A stretch of DNA of 64,000 nucleotides from Xanthomonas fragariae. Lineage in GTDB: Bacteria; Pseudomonadota; Gammaproteobacteria; Xanthomonadales; Xanthomonadaceae. Within the stretch, counting starts at the first letter, position 1; each line of letters starts with the position of its first letter. Both the position numbers and the translations under genes were made by a program. The notes under the pieces are model-generated. The model made no database searches. It had not been told where the DNA came from and worked only from the letters and a program-made list of their open reading frames with translations. Shown here in pieces: positions 28,785 to 37,608 of this stretch. The stretch is taken from positions 2,411,501 to 2,475,500 of the forward strand of contig NZ_LT853882.1 of NCBI RefSeq assembly GCF_900183975.1, written 5' to 3'.

Positions 28785-29100
28785 ACTCCAAGCCGTCTTG
28801 ACGGCTGAGCATCGGTTTGTCGCTGTGCCAACAGCGAGTCAACCTCAGTCCCTCATGGCTGCTCATCGATCACTCGAGGCTGACCAAAGACGCGCGCCGT
28901 GCGCGTTATGCGCTCCGTAGCGATCAGACATTCCCGTAGAGACCGATCGAGCACTGCGGCGATATGCGCTTGAACCACGTCACTCGCGTCGACCCCGAAG
29001 CGCGCGTGGCGCCTCGCTTGGCTGCGTCACAGCTCCCCGTCAACTGAACATAGACAGATGCCTCACATCAAGGGATGAGGCTTTAGGCCGATACTGACGC
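28785..29100. other. Intergenic region before the GAF-EAL gene
   Basis: No gene is recognised here. Short inverted words (AAGCCGTCTTGACGGCT near 28792-28808) form a small hairpin. No confident promoter is seen. Confidence 0.3.
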
Positions 29101-30957
29101 ATGTCACCACTGCCCGCGTCTGTCGAATCCCCCGTTCCGCCTGTGGTCGATGAGTCCACCCGGCTGGCCGTCCTGCGCAGCTTGTGCTTGCTGGATTCGC
29201 CGGTGGACCCTGTGTTTGAGACTATCGCTGCACTGGCGGCGCGCAGCCTCGGCGCGGAAATCGCGCTGGTCTCACTGGTGGACGAACACCGCCAATGGTT
29301 CAAAGCGCACACCGGTCTGGAAGCGCAAGAAACCCCACGCGACCAGGCGTTTTGCGCGCATGCGATCCGCTCGGACGAGGTAATGGTGGTGCTGGATGCG
29401 CAGCTGGACCCGCGCTTCTCCGATAACCCTCTGGTGCTGGGGCCGCAATTTATCCGCTTCTACGCCGGCGCGCCGCTGAAGCTGCGCGATGGCCACAGCA
29501 TCGGCACCTTATGCGTGATTGGCACCAGCCCGCGCGCGGAACTGGATCCCGAAGCGATCACACAGTTGGAAGGCCTGCGCGACCTAGCCGTGTTGCGCGT
29601 GGAAAACCTGCGCAGCATCACCTATCGCGATGGCGCGACCGGCCTGCCCAACCGCTCGCGTTTCGGCGAAGATCTGGAGGCTTGGCTGTCGCAACCCGAC
29701 AATGCAGCGGCGAGCACGGCAATAGCGGTTGACATCTGCGGCAGCGATTACTTCCGCGACATGGTCAAGGCACTGGGTTGGGATTACGCCGACGGCTATG
29801 TGGCGCTTGCCCAGCGTCGTCTGGCCGCGTATCTGCCTGGCGGCACTGCGCTGTATCGGCTGGATCCGACCACCTTCGGCTTTCTGGCGCAGGCCGAAAC
29901 CCAGCGCCTGGCCACGCTGTGCACCAAAATCTCGGAGGCCTTCGCCGAGCCGCTGGAGCATCAAGGCATCCCGCATACCGCGGTTGCCTCGATCGGCGCG
30001 GTCTCGCTACAGACCAGCTACGGCGCCGCCGACACCATCCGCTCGCTCACCACTGCGGTGGATGTGTCGCGCGAGCATTGCCTGCCGTGGAGCATGTACG
30101 AGCGCAAGCACGACGTCGCGCAGCGCAACACCTTCCGCCTGCTCGCGGCTTTGCCCGCTGCGTTGGACAGCGCCAATCAGCTGAGCCTGCATTACCAGCC
30201 ACGTGTGGATCTGCACGACCACCGCTGCGTGGGAGTGGAAGCGCTGCTGCGTTGGCAGCATCCAATGATCGGCCCGGTGATGCCGTCGGACTTCATACCG
30301 ATGGCCGAGAAGACCGCACTGATCAATCGCATCACTGCCTGGGTGATCGACAAGGGGATCGCCCAGGCAGCGCGCTGGCAGCAGCAAGGTCTGGACTTCA
30401 ATCTGGCCTTGAACGTGTCGGCCGCCGATCTGGATCGCCCCGGTTTTGCAGGTCTGCTGCGGCGTAGTCTGGAGCGCTACAAACTGGATCCGCGCCGGCT
30501 GGAAATTGAATTCACCGAGAGCGCGATGATCCGCCACCCCGAACATCTGGCCGAGCAACTAGCCGCGATCGCTGCATTGGGCGTGCATATCGCCATCGAC
30601 GATTTCGGCACCGGCTACAGCAATTTCAGTTACCTCAAGCAGCTGCCGGCCAGCGCGTTGAAGATCGATCAATCCTTCATTCGCTCACTGCCCGACAGTC
30701 GTACCGACCGCACGTTGGTGCCGGCAATGATCCATCTTGGCCACGACCTGGGCCAACGCGTGGTTGCTGAAGGTATCGAATCGCCAGAAGCGTATGCGCA
30801 GCTGCGCGCCTGGGGCTGCGACGAAGGCCAGGGCTACTGGATCGCCAAACCGATGCCGGCGGCCGCATTGGAAATCTGGCTACAGACGCCGTGGCACACG
30901 CAATCCGCGGCGCCGGTCAACCTGCTTGCTGCGAGCCTGGCGGCAACGCGCGTCTAA
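29101..30957 (+). CDS. GAF - degenerate GGDEF - EAL protein (c-di-GMP phosphodiesterase)
   Basis: The 618-aa cytosolic protein has an N-terminal GAF sensor (about 25-165; IALVSLVDEHRQWFKAHTGL, RFYAGAPLKLRDGHSIGTLCVI). A GGDEF-fold region (about 170-330) follows, in which the active-site motif is replaced by LDPTTFG, so no cyclase activity is expected. The EAL domain (about 345-600) keeps its metal and catalytic motifs: GVEALLRW, NVSAADL, EFTESAMI, IAIDDFGTGYSNFSYLK, KIDQSFI and VVAEGIES. It should hydrolyse c-di-GMP under GAF control. The GAF ligand is unknown. It stands alone between intergenic regions. Confidence 0.93.
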   Translation: MSPLPASVESPVPPVVDESTRLAVLRSLCLLDSPVDPVFETIAALAARSLGAEIALVSLVDEHRQWFKAHTGLEAQETPRDQAFCAHAIRSDEVMVVLDAQLDPRFSDNPLVLGPQFIRFYAGAPLKLRDGHSIGTLCVIGTSPRAELDPEAITQLEGLRDLAVLRVENLRSITYRDGATGLPNRSRFGEDLEAWLSQPDNAAASTAIAVDICGSDYFRDMVKALGWDYADGYVALAQRRLAAYLPGGTALYRLDPTTFGFLAQAETQRLATLCTKISEAFAEPLEHQGIPHTAVASIGAVSLQTSYGAADTIRSLTTAVDVSREHCLPWSMYERKHDVAQRNTFRLLAALPAALDSANQLSLHYQPRVDLHDHRCVGVEALLRWQHPMIGPVMPSDFIPMAEKTALINRITAWVIDKGIAQAARWQQQGLDFNLALNVSAADLDRPGFAGLLRRSLERYKLDPRRLEIEFTESAMIRHPEHLAEQLAAIAALGVHIAIDDFGTGYSNFSYLKQLPASALKIDQSFIRSLPDSRTDRTLVPAMIHLGHDLGQRVVAEGIESPEAYAQLRAWGCDEGQGYWIAKPMPAAALEIWLQTPWHTQSAAPVNLLAASLAATRV

Positions 30958-31060
30958 CTCCACGCGGCGGCGGCAGGCAACTGTTCGCAAGCAAGCGTTA
31001 GAGGCTGGGGACGACCGCGCTGCACGCTGTTCGGCGGAATCGCCGATGCAAGGATTCGGC

Positions 31061-31588
31061 TTACTGCCGGGTTCGCGTTCGTTTCCCGGATGGCGCATCC
31101 ACCAGGATGTACTCGCCAGCGTTGCTCTTCCAGGTCGGCGTCTGTTTGTCGAGCTTGATGCACGGCCGGCCACCGCACGAGGTGATCTCGACATGCGGGG
31201 ACGCCTGCTGCACTTCCGCGCGTACCTCCGCCGCATCGGCGCGGACGTATGCGGCCTGCAACCGGTCGTTGGCGTGTTTGAGCAACAGCAAAAATCCCCC
31301 AAGCAGCAGCGCAAAGAACACCACCAGCGTGACGATAATCTTCCAGGCCCAGGCGATCCTAGGCTGTAGCGCATCTTCCATTCGCTGCTGCTGTTCCCGG
31401 AACAGCGCCACCATCGCCTGTCTAAACTTCGCCTCCTCCTGCTCCCTGGCGGTCTGCATCGCCGCCTGCACCGTCCCGGCCTGTTGCTCCATAGTGGAAA
31501 TCAAGCCGTCCAGACGCCCGACGGCGAGTGCCATCTGCGCCAGGATCTGGCCTGCTTGCTCATTCATCTCATGCCCCGGCGACTGCAT
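31061..31588 (-). CDS. Unknown membrane protein coupled to an X-T4SS effector gene
   Basis: The 175-aa protein has a long coiled-coil-like N-terminal half (about 5-75, rich in Gln, Glu and Met), one strong transmembrane segment (IIVTLVVFFALLLGGFLLLL, about 88-107), a second coiled stretch and a C-terminal region with two Cys (ITSCGGRPCIKLDK). Its ATG at 31586-31588 overlaps the effector stop as TGATG, so it would be translated from the same message. Function is unknown. Candidates are an effector accessory or a membrane-bound immunity protein, but it lacks the lipoprotein signal usual for X-T4SS inhibitors. Confidence 0.7.
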   Translation of the reverse strand: MQSPGHEMNEQAGQILAQMALAVGRLDGLISTMEQQAGTVQAAMQTAREQEEAKFRQAMVALFREQQQRMEDALQPRIAWAWKIIVTLVVFFALLLGGFLLLLKHANDRLQAAYVRADAAEVRAEVQQASPHVEITSCGGRPCIKLDKQTPTWKSNAGEYILVDAPSGKRTRTRQ

Positions 31589-33125
31589 CAAAGTGAAAAC
31601 CCTTGCTGCTGCGGCTGTAGCTGCTGCTGGGTCTGGAACAACGCCCGATCCTGCTGTCGCTGCGTTTCGGCAGTCAGCTGCTGCAGGCTTTGCTCCAGCG
31701 GCTGGGCGGTGGCTTGCGCCTTCTCGTTGACTGCGCGCTCGACGAGCGAGGGCATGTGCGGGTTGGTCGCGGTTGCCAGCAGCGCCCGGCCGTCCTGGCT
31801 CGGTGTCAACGCATCGATGCGGGGCAGCTGGTGCAGCCTGGCCTGATAAGCCACGGCCCCGGCAACCTGCTCCATGTGCACCCGATCCAGATAGCCGCCG
31901 GCCTGCGGTCCCAGCCGCTCCAGCTGGGTGAATGCCTGCTCGAAGAGCGGATTGTCCCTGCCAGGCAATTGCTGGTGTTTCGCCAGCACCCGTTCCTCTG
32001 CGGCGGCAAGTGTCTGCTGCCAGCGCTCGGGGGTTGCATAGGCCATCGACGCCGCCCGCGCGCCTTGGTCGTCGCCGGCTTGCAAGGCAGCGTAGAAGCG
32101 TTCGACCAGCGGGTCCTGGTGGCGCAGAACCGCCTGCTCCGGGACTGCCGAAACCGAGTGCGAGGCTGGCGGCGGGAATGCCGGAGCGACCGGCACATGC
32201 TGATGGTCGTGCCCCCGGCTGCCGTCCTGGGTGTGGTGGAAGTGGCCCAGCGCCGCCGGTGTCTGGCTGGTATCCAGATAGGGGCGCGGCGCCTTGTTCG
32301 CGCCAAGGTCCAGGCCTTCCATTTCGATCAGGTCCTCCTTCAGGCCCAGCGCCGTCATATCGATGGCGATCTGCGGCTTGGCGCCCTGGTAGTGCACAGT
32401 GGCCTGGTCCTCGGCGGCGACAATCTGCTCCAGCGCCCAGGTGCCGTAGAAATTGGCGTAGTCGGCGGTGGGGTTGGGTTTGTGCTCGCCCAGATGCACC
32501 GGGCGTTGATTGAGCTGGGCATGTAACACAGAGGGGCGGTCGAAGTAATGCTGCCCCATGGCGGCAATATTGGCCGGAGTCTGCGATAGGCTGGCGTCTT
32601 GGTTGAAGGTGAGGCCGGGTTTGGCGACTGCCAGCGGAATAGCAGCATTGGGGTCTGGCACTACGAAATCTCGAACTCTGTCGTTCTTGGTAGTAAACAA
32701 CATATGACCCAAGTTAGCGTTTGGGGTACTTTGTTGCTCGCGGCTCAGCAACGCATTCCAGCCCGCAATCTCCGCTTTCGCCTCATCTTCGCGTCCCGCC
32801 TGGATGTAAGCCCGCAATTCGTCCGTGTAGTCGTGCCCGGGCCCCCGCGCCCGGGCCTGCGCTCCGATGCTCTACATGAACGGCCTGCGTTGCCCGGTCC
32901 TTGGCGGCATCGTTGAAGCCATGCTGGATCTCGTGGCCCAGCACGAAGGTCATGTCCTTGGCATCGAAGACTCCCAGCGGGTTGGCAGGCGAATTGGCCT
33001 GCAATCCCAGCGGCGGCAGATTGATGCCCTTGGGCGTACCGTCCTGCTGTACGGTGCTGCCGTCATAGGTGGCGCCGGCCGCCATGCTGTTGCCCAGCAG
33101 GCTGAAATGCTGCACATGCCCCTAG

Positions 33126-34281
33126 GGAAGGTCTGAACAACGCACCAGACCTCTAAAATTCGAGCCTGCTGCGTGCCAATAGCGCACAGAGTTGATGCGT
33201 ACGATACGATTTCTACGGTTTCTTGCGGCGTTGGCTGGCGCCAGACAGCATTATCCCCTGGCCGGCAGCAACTGCCGGCGCACCATCCACAGATTGGATA
33301 GTGCGAACAGGGTCAGCACATGCGCGGTGTTCTTGGCCAAGCCGCGATAGCGGACCTTGGTGTAGCCAAACTGGCGTTTGATCACGCGGAATGGATGCTC
33401 CACCTTCGCACGCACACTTGCTTTGAAGTATTCCCAACGTTCTTCCTGGCGGCGCTCGCGTTTGTTGCCAATGGCTTGAATCGTCGAACGCTTGGCGGCA
33501 ATGAAAAAACCAGCCTTGCAGGTCTGCAGTTCTTCGCGTTTGTCCGCACCGGTGTAGCCGCTGTCGTCGAACACACTGTCTTCTTTGCCGTGCAGCAATG
33601 CGTGGGTCACCGTGACATCGGCCACATTGGCAGCCGTACAACGGACGTGGCGCACCAGCCCGGAAAACTCATCCACGCCGATGGGTGCCTTCATCCCGAA
33701 ATACCACTGATTGCCTTTCTTGGTCTGATGCATTTCAGGGTCGCGCGCGCGGTCGGTGTTCTTGGTCGAACTGGGCGCAGCGATCAGGGTTGCATCGACG
33801 ATCGTGCCGGACCGCAGGCTCTGACCCTTGCGCACCAGATCCGCGTTGACGGCCTCCAGCATCCGCGCTGCAAGGCCATGGGTTTCCAGCACGCGGCGAA
33901 AGTTGAGAATCGTGGTCTCGTCGGGAACATTGTCCAAACCGCCGAGCCGGGCAAAACGGCGCAAGGTCGGGATCTGGTGCAACGCTTCTTCCATCGCCGG
34001 ATCGCTCAACGCATACCACTGCTGCTGCAAATGAATCCGCAACATCGTCGCCAGTGCGTACGGCTGTCGACCAGGCCGCCCCGACACCGGATAGTGCGGC
34101 GCGATCAGTCCGAGCAAATGCCTCCACGGAACCACCTGCTCCATCTCGGCCAGGAAGATCTCGCGGCGAGTCTGCTTGCGCTTGCCCAAACCTTCAGCGT
34201 CACCGAACGTCAGTTGCATGGATGACTCCTCAACGTAGGTGTGTAGTGTCGCGCATTTGAAGTGCGTTGTTCAGAGGTTCC
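33126..34281 (-). mobile_element. IS5-family element, copy 2
   Basis: This 1156-bp copy has the same terminal repeats as 6501-7686 and is flanked by CTAG at 33122-33125 and 34282-34285. It lies in the opposite orientation and splits an effector gene. It carries a single AGFF unit where copy 1 has three. Confidence 0.93.
33251..34219 (-). CDS. IS5-family transposase
   Basis: The 322-aa transposase is nearly identical to the 6.5-kb copy and has the same DDE motifs (GTIVDATLIAAPSS, VFDDSGYTGADKRE, VEHPFRVIKRQFGY). The text LQTCKAGFFIAAKRS, without tandem repeats, is the normal form, so this copy is more likely to be the active source. Scattered differences from copy 1 (for example VLETHG for LLETHG and VRHVRC for VHHVRC) show that the copies have diverged slightly. 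Confidence 0.94.
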   Translation of the reverse strand: MQLTFGDAEGLGKRKQTRREIFLAEMEQVVPWRHLLGLIAPHYPVSGRPGRQPYALATMLRIHLQQQWYALSDPAMEEALHQIPTLRRFARLGGLDNVPDETTILNFRRVLETHGLAARMLEAVNADLVRKGQSLRSGTIVDATLIAAPSSTKNTDRARDPEMHQTKKGNQWYFGMKAPIGVDEFSGLVRHVRCTAANVADVTVTHALLHGKEDSVFDDSGYTGADKREELQTCKAGFFIAAKRSTIQAIGNKRERRQEERWEYFKASVRAKVEHPFRVIKRQFGYTKVRYRGLAKNTAHVLTLFALSNLWMVRRQLLPARG

Positions 34282-34752
34282 CTAGGCCACCGCCTGCTTG
34301 ATCTGCGCGGCCAGGACCGGCGAACCGTTGAGGGTGGCCTGCAGATTGCTCACCATGTCCTGGTCGACGGTGCGCGTCTGCCCGGCCGGGTCCTGCCAGG
34401 TTTTGTGGGCAAAGTCGACGCTCATGCCCTGCAGCCCGACCACCGCCTTCAGATCGGCATTCGCTGCGCTGCCGGCGGACTGAAAACTCGCGGCCGGAAT
34501 CGTCACCACTCCCGTTGCCTTGTCGTAACTGCCGGTCAGGTTGGGCGAGCCGCCCGGCGCCTCCAACGCAAAGCCCTTGAGTTGGCCGGACGTGGCCTGC
34601 CGGTTGAACCGGTCGGCATCGGCAATCACCGCGGCACGCAGCTGCGCTTCCTGCGCTGGCGTGGTGCCAGGCTGCCCGGCGAACTGGGCCAAGGCAGCTT
34701 CGAGTTGCGGATTTGGATTAGCCATGCAACTGCCCTCCTTAGACGATCATTT

Positions 34753-35362
34753 TCAATTCAATGTGCCGATGGATTTTACGCAAACCCTGCCCGCTTCCAG
34801 GGCCACCACATTCTGTGGAATGATTGAGAGAGTAATGTCGTTCTTGTAATAGCGCCAACTTCGCAACTCACCGATCTCGCCATAGACCGGTACGTCACGA
34901 TACCCCATCGCCTTAAGGACGTTATGGTAGTAATCAAAATCAAGCCCGCACACCGAAGACATGTCGGAAAAGCCATCTGTGCGATGCTCGAAGTCCAGCC
35001 CAACGCCTTTCTTGACAGCATGTGTCTCTGGAATATAAGTGAAAATATAGAACCAACCTCGTTCCAGATCCTGGACATGCCCTAAAAATGAATCATTTCC
35101 TGCAGGCTCAAGGGTAAGCCCTATTACCGACTGAACCTGTTCAAGACTTTAAGTCTTGGCGCGATTCCAATCCCTCGATCAGCTTCAGGAACCGCTTGCC
35201 GATCTCTTCGGCGCTGAGGGTCGGATTCTGGGTGGTGGCAACCGGATGCATCGTGGTGGTCTCCTTGGCGGGTGGGTGCCGTTCGGCAGCGGTCGCGCAG
35301 GCTGTCATAGCCAGAACGCACGATGCGCAAGCCATCGCGCAGCTGAGGTTTTCACCGGCCAC
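34753..35362 (-). pseudogene. X-T4SS immunity-like lipoprotein, frameshifted
   Basis: The minus strand begins with a lipoprotein signal (CVLAMTACATA with the lipobox Cys), continues to LSAEEIGKRFLKLIEGLESRQDLK and stops. With one base removed near 35150 (AAAGTCTT read as AAAGCTT) it continues as LEQVQSVIGLTLEPAGND, FIYTFTYIPE-like text and DFDYYHNVLKAMGYRDV, ending NVVALEAGRVCVKSIGTLN at 34753. A periplasmic lipoprotein just upstream of an X-T4SS effector fits the usual effector/inhibitor pairing. The 5' end joins a truncated duplicate of the effector start, so the native start may be altered. Confidence 0.7.
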
Positions 35363-35583
35363 ATCGGCTTGACATGGCGATCGATCAGGTCGAGCGAGCC
35401 GCCCAACGCTTCCGACACGGAGCCCTTAAGATGGCCGAACGTGGCCTGCTGGTTGAGCATGGCCAGCGGACTGGCATCGGCAATCACCGCAGCACGCAGC
35501 TGCGCTTCCTGCGCTGGCGTGGTGCCCGGCTGCGCGGCGAACTGCGCCAAGGCAGCTTCGCGTTGCGGATTTGGATTCGCCAT
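35363..35583 (-). pseudogene. Truncated duplicate of the effector N-terminus
   Basis: From an ATG at 35583 the protein repeats the start of the 34725 effector (MANPNPQREAALAQFAAQPG, AQEAQLRAAVIAD, LKG..EA.GGS) for about 65 residues. It then loses similarity after LIDRHVK and runs into the lipoprotein reading. It is a partial duplication of the effector/immunity unit. Confidence 0.75.
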
Positions 35584-35610
35584 GCAACTGCCTCCTTTAT
35601 ACGATCATTT

Positions 35611-35735
35611 TTAATTCAAGGTGCCGATGGATTTCATGCAAACCCTGCCCGCTTCCAGGGCCACCACATTCTGTGGAACGATTGAGATCGTAATGTCGTT
35701 CTTGTAATAGCGCCAACGTCGCAACTCACCGATCC
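35611..35735 (-). pseudogene. 3' fragment of a second immunity gene
   Basis: The minus strand reads IGELRRWRYYKNDITISIV and NVVALEAGRVCMKSIGTLN, then a stop at 35611-35613. It is almost the same as the end of the 34753-35362 gene. The upstream part is missing at 35735, next to the SSS transporter gene. Confidence 0.75.
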
Positions 35736-35788
35736 GGCTATTGCGCGACGCGCGTATCGGCGCGACCGCGCAGTCGTGTTGCGTGTGC

Positions 35789-37351
35789 TCACCAGAACAC
35801 CGCGTACAGCGCGATCAAAATCACCACCACACCGGCCGCACCGATCTTGAAGCCCAACGTCGTGCCATAGGACACATCGTCGGTGCGGATAAGATCGCGC
35901 GCCTGCGTAGGCGGCGCCATCAACGACACAACCACCGCCAGCACCAGCGCCGCCACGAACACCACGCCAATGCGGTCCATGAACGGCAGTTCAGGCCAAG
36001 CGAACTTGAGCGCGAACGACAGCACCACCGAGCCGATCGCCGCAGTTAGTGCGCCGGCTTCGTTAGCCCGTTTCCAGAACAGGCCCAGCATGAAGATCAC
36101 CACCACGCCGGGAGTAAAGAAGCCGGTGAATTCCTGGATGAACTGGAAGCCCTGATCAAAGTTGCCCAGCAGCGGCCGCGCGGTGAGGATGCCGATCACC
36201 ACCGCCACGATGGCGACGAGACGGCCCACGCGCACCAGTTGCTTTTGCTCGGTCTGCGGGCGGAACTTGGCGTAGAAATCCAGAGTGAAGATGGTTGCCA
36301 CCGAATTGATCTTCGATGCCAGCGACGCCACGATTGCCGCCACCAGTGCGGCAAACACCAGACCCAGAATGACGGTCGGCAGCAGCTGCATCATGGTGGG
36401 ATACGCTTGGTCGGGCTTTGCCAGATCCGGCGCCAGCACGACGGCAGCAATGCCCGGCACCACGATCACCAGCGGCATCAGCAACTTCAGGAACGCAGCG
36501 AACACCATGCCCTTTTGCGCTTGGCCAATGTTCTTGGCCGCCAGCGCGCGCTGAATGATGTATTGGTTGAAACCCCAGTAACTGATGTTCATCACCCACA
36601 GACCGCCGAGCAGCACGCTCAGGCCCGGTAGATCTTTATAGAACGGGTTGTCCTTGCTCAGGATCATGTGGAAGTGCTCGGGGTGCGCGCTCCACAGGTG
36701 CTTGAAGCCGGCCAGCACGCCGGCGCCGTCGCCGATGCGCGCCAGGGTCAAGCCCGCGACCAGCAGGCCGCCCAAGACCAGCAGCGTGACCTGCACGATG
36801 TCGGTCAGCGCCACTGCCTTGAGGCCGCCGTACAGCTGATAGACCAGAGCAAACACGCCGATCAATGCCAGCGCCAAGGTCTGGTCCATGCCGGTGACCT
36901 GGCTGACCGCGATCGACCCCAGCCACAGGATCGAGGTGAGATTCACGAACACGTACAGCAGCAGCCAGAACACGGCCATCAGCGTGCGGATCCACTTGCC
37001 GTAACGCTGTTCCAGGAACTGCGGCATGGTGTAGATGCCGTTGCGCAGGAAGATCGGCAGGAAGAACTTGCCGACAATCAACAACGTCAGCGCCGCCATC
37101 CACTCGTAGGACGCAATCGCAAGACCGATCGCATAGCCGGAGCCAGCCATGCCGATGATCTGCTCGGCCGAAATGTTAGCGGCAATCAGCGAGGCGCCGA
37201 TCGCCCACCACGGCAACGACTTGCTCGCCAGGAAGTAATCCTCGGCGCTCTTGCTGTGGCCAGCCTTCTCGCGCGAGACCCACTGCGCAAGGACGAAGAT
37301 GCCGGTCAGATAGACCAGCACGATCACGATATCCAATGTTGCCAAACCCAC
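35789..37351 (-). CDS. Sodium/solute symporter (SSS family), sugar type
   Basis: The 520-aa inner-membrane protein has 13-14 hydrophobic segments in the SSS/LeuT-like arrangement. It shows the SGLT-like text DYFLASKSLPWWAIGASLIAANISAEQIIGMAGSGY, LYGGLKAVALTDIVQ, and GFNQYIIQRALAAKNIGQAQKG, which point to a sodium/glucose or related sugar cotransporter. I start it at the GTG at 37349-37351, seven bases after AGGAG; the upstream open frame has no support. A GH3 beta-glucosidase gene lies upstream on the same strand about 260 bp away, which fits uptake of released glucose. Confidence 0.9.
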   Translation of the reverse strand: MGLATLDIVIVLVYLTGIFVLAQWVSREKAGHSKSAEDYFLASKSLPWWAIGASLIAANISAEQIIGMAGSGYAIGLAIASYEWMAALTLLIVGKFFLPIFLRNGIYTMPQFLEQRYGKWIRTLMAVFWLLLYVFVNLTSILWLGSIAVSQVTGMDQTLALALIGVFALVYQLYGGLKAVALTDIVQVTLLVLGGLLVAGLTLARIGDGAGVLAGFKHLWSAHPEHFHMILSKDNPFYKDLPGLSVLLGGLWVMNISYWGFNQYIIQRALAAKNIGQAQKGMVFAAFLKLLMPLVIVVPGIAAVVLAPDLAKPDQAYPTMMQLLPTVILGLVFAALVAAIVASLASKINSVATIFTLDFYAKFRPQTEQKQLVRVGRLVAIVAVVIGILTARPLLGNFDQGFQFIQEFTGFFTPGVVVIFMLGLFWKRANEAGALTAAIGSVVLSFALKFAWPELPFMDRIGVVFVAALVLAVVVSLMAPPTQARDLIRTDDVSYGTTLGFKIGAAGVVVILIALYAVFW

Positions 37352-37608
37352 TGCACTCTCCTGTCCGGCTCTGGGGTGTGCGCCGTGCACCAGGCAAGCC
37401 TGCAGACTACCGCCGTCCCGCACAGCGTACGTGGCGGCAGTGCGGCGAACCGCAGCTGCAGGCCATCCTGGCCGATCGACGCGCGCTCCCTCGGCGGCTG
37501 ATGACACCACCCGCTGAGGGTGGCCGCTATGAACGTCGCCACGATCTGCGACGCGCTTGTTTCGTTTGATCTACCGCAAGCTCGGAAGCACGCTTCCGCG
37601 CTTGCTGC

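Larger units (their letters stand above)
31588..34725 (-). pseudogene. X-T4SS effector (zinc-peptidase + XVIPCD), split by IS5 and frameshifted
   Basis: The gene starts at 34725 (MANPNPQLEAALAQFA). It is interrupted by the IS5 element at 33126-34281 and resumes with HVQHFSLLGNSMAAG and a zinc-metallopeptidase motif, FVLGHEIQHGFNDAAKD (HExxH). It then changes frame near 32870-32880 and continues as DELRAYIQAGREDEAK to a stop at 31588. The last about 120 residues (LVERFYAALQAGDD, NPLFEQAFTQLERL, QTQQQLQPQQQ) match XVIPCD, the signal read by the VirD4 coupling protein. Rejoining the gene across one CTAG leaves an in-frame TAG, so it was probably dead or altered there before insertion. The peptidase is inferred to attack rival bacteria. 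Confidence 0.82.
34722..35735. repeat. Direct repeat of about 155 bp flanking the immunity gene (34722-34878 and 35580-35735)
   Basis: The two segments align base for base over about 155 bp with roughly 10% differences. They cover the effector ATG, the intergenic spacer and the 3' end of the immunity gene. This is the footprint of a tandem duplication of an effector/immunity pair followed by deletion. Confidence 0.85.
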
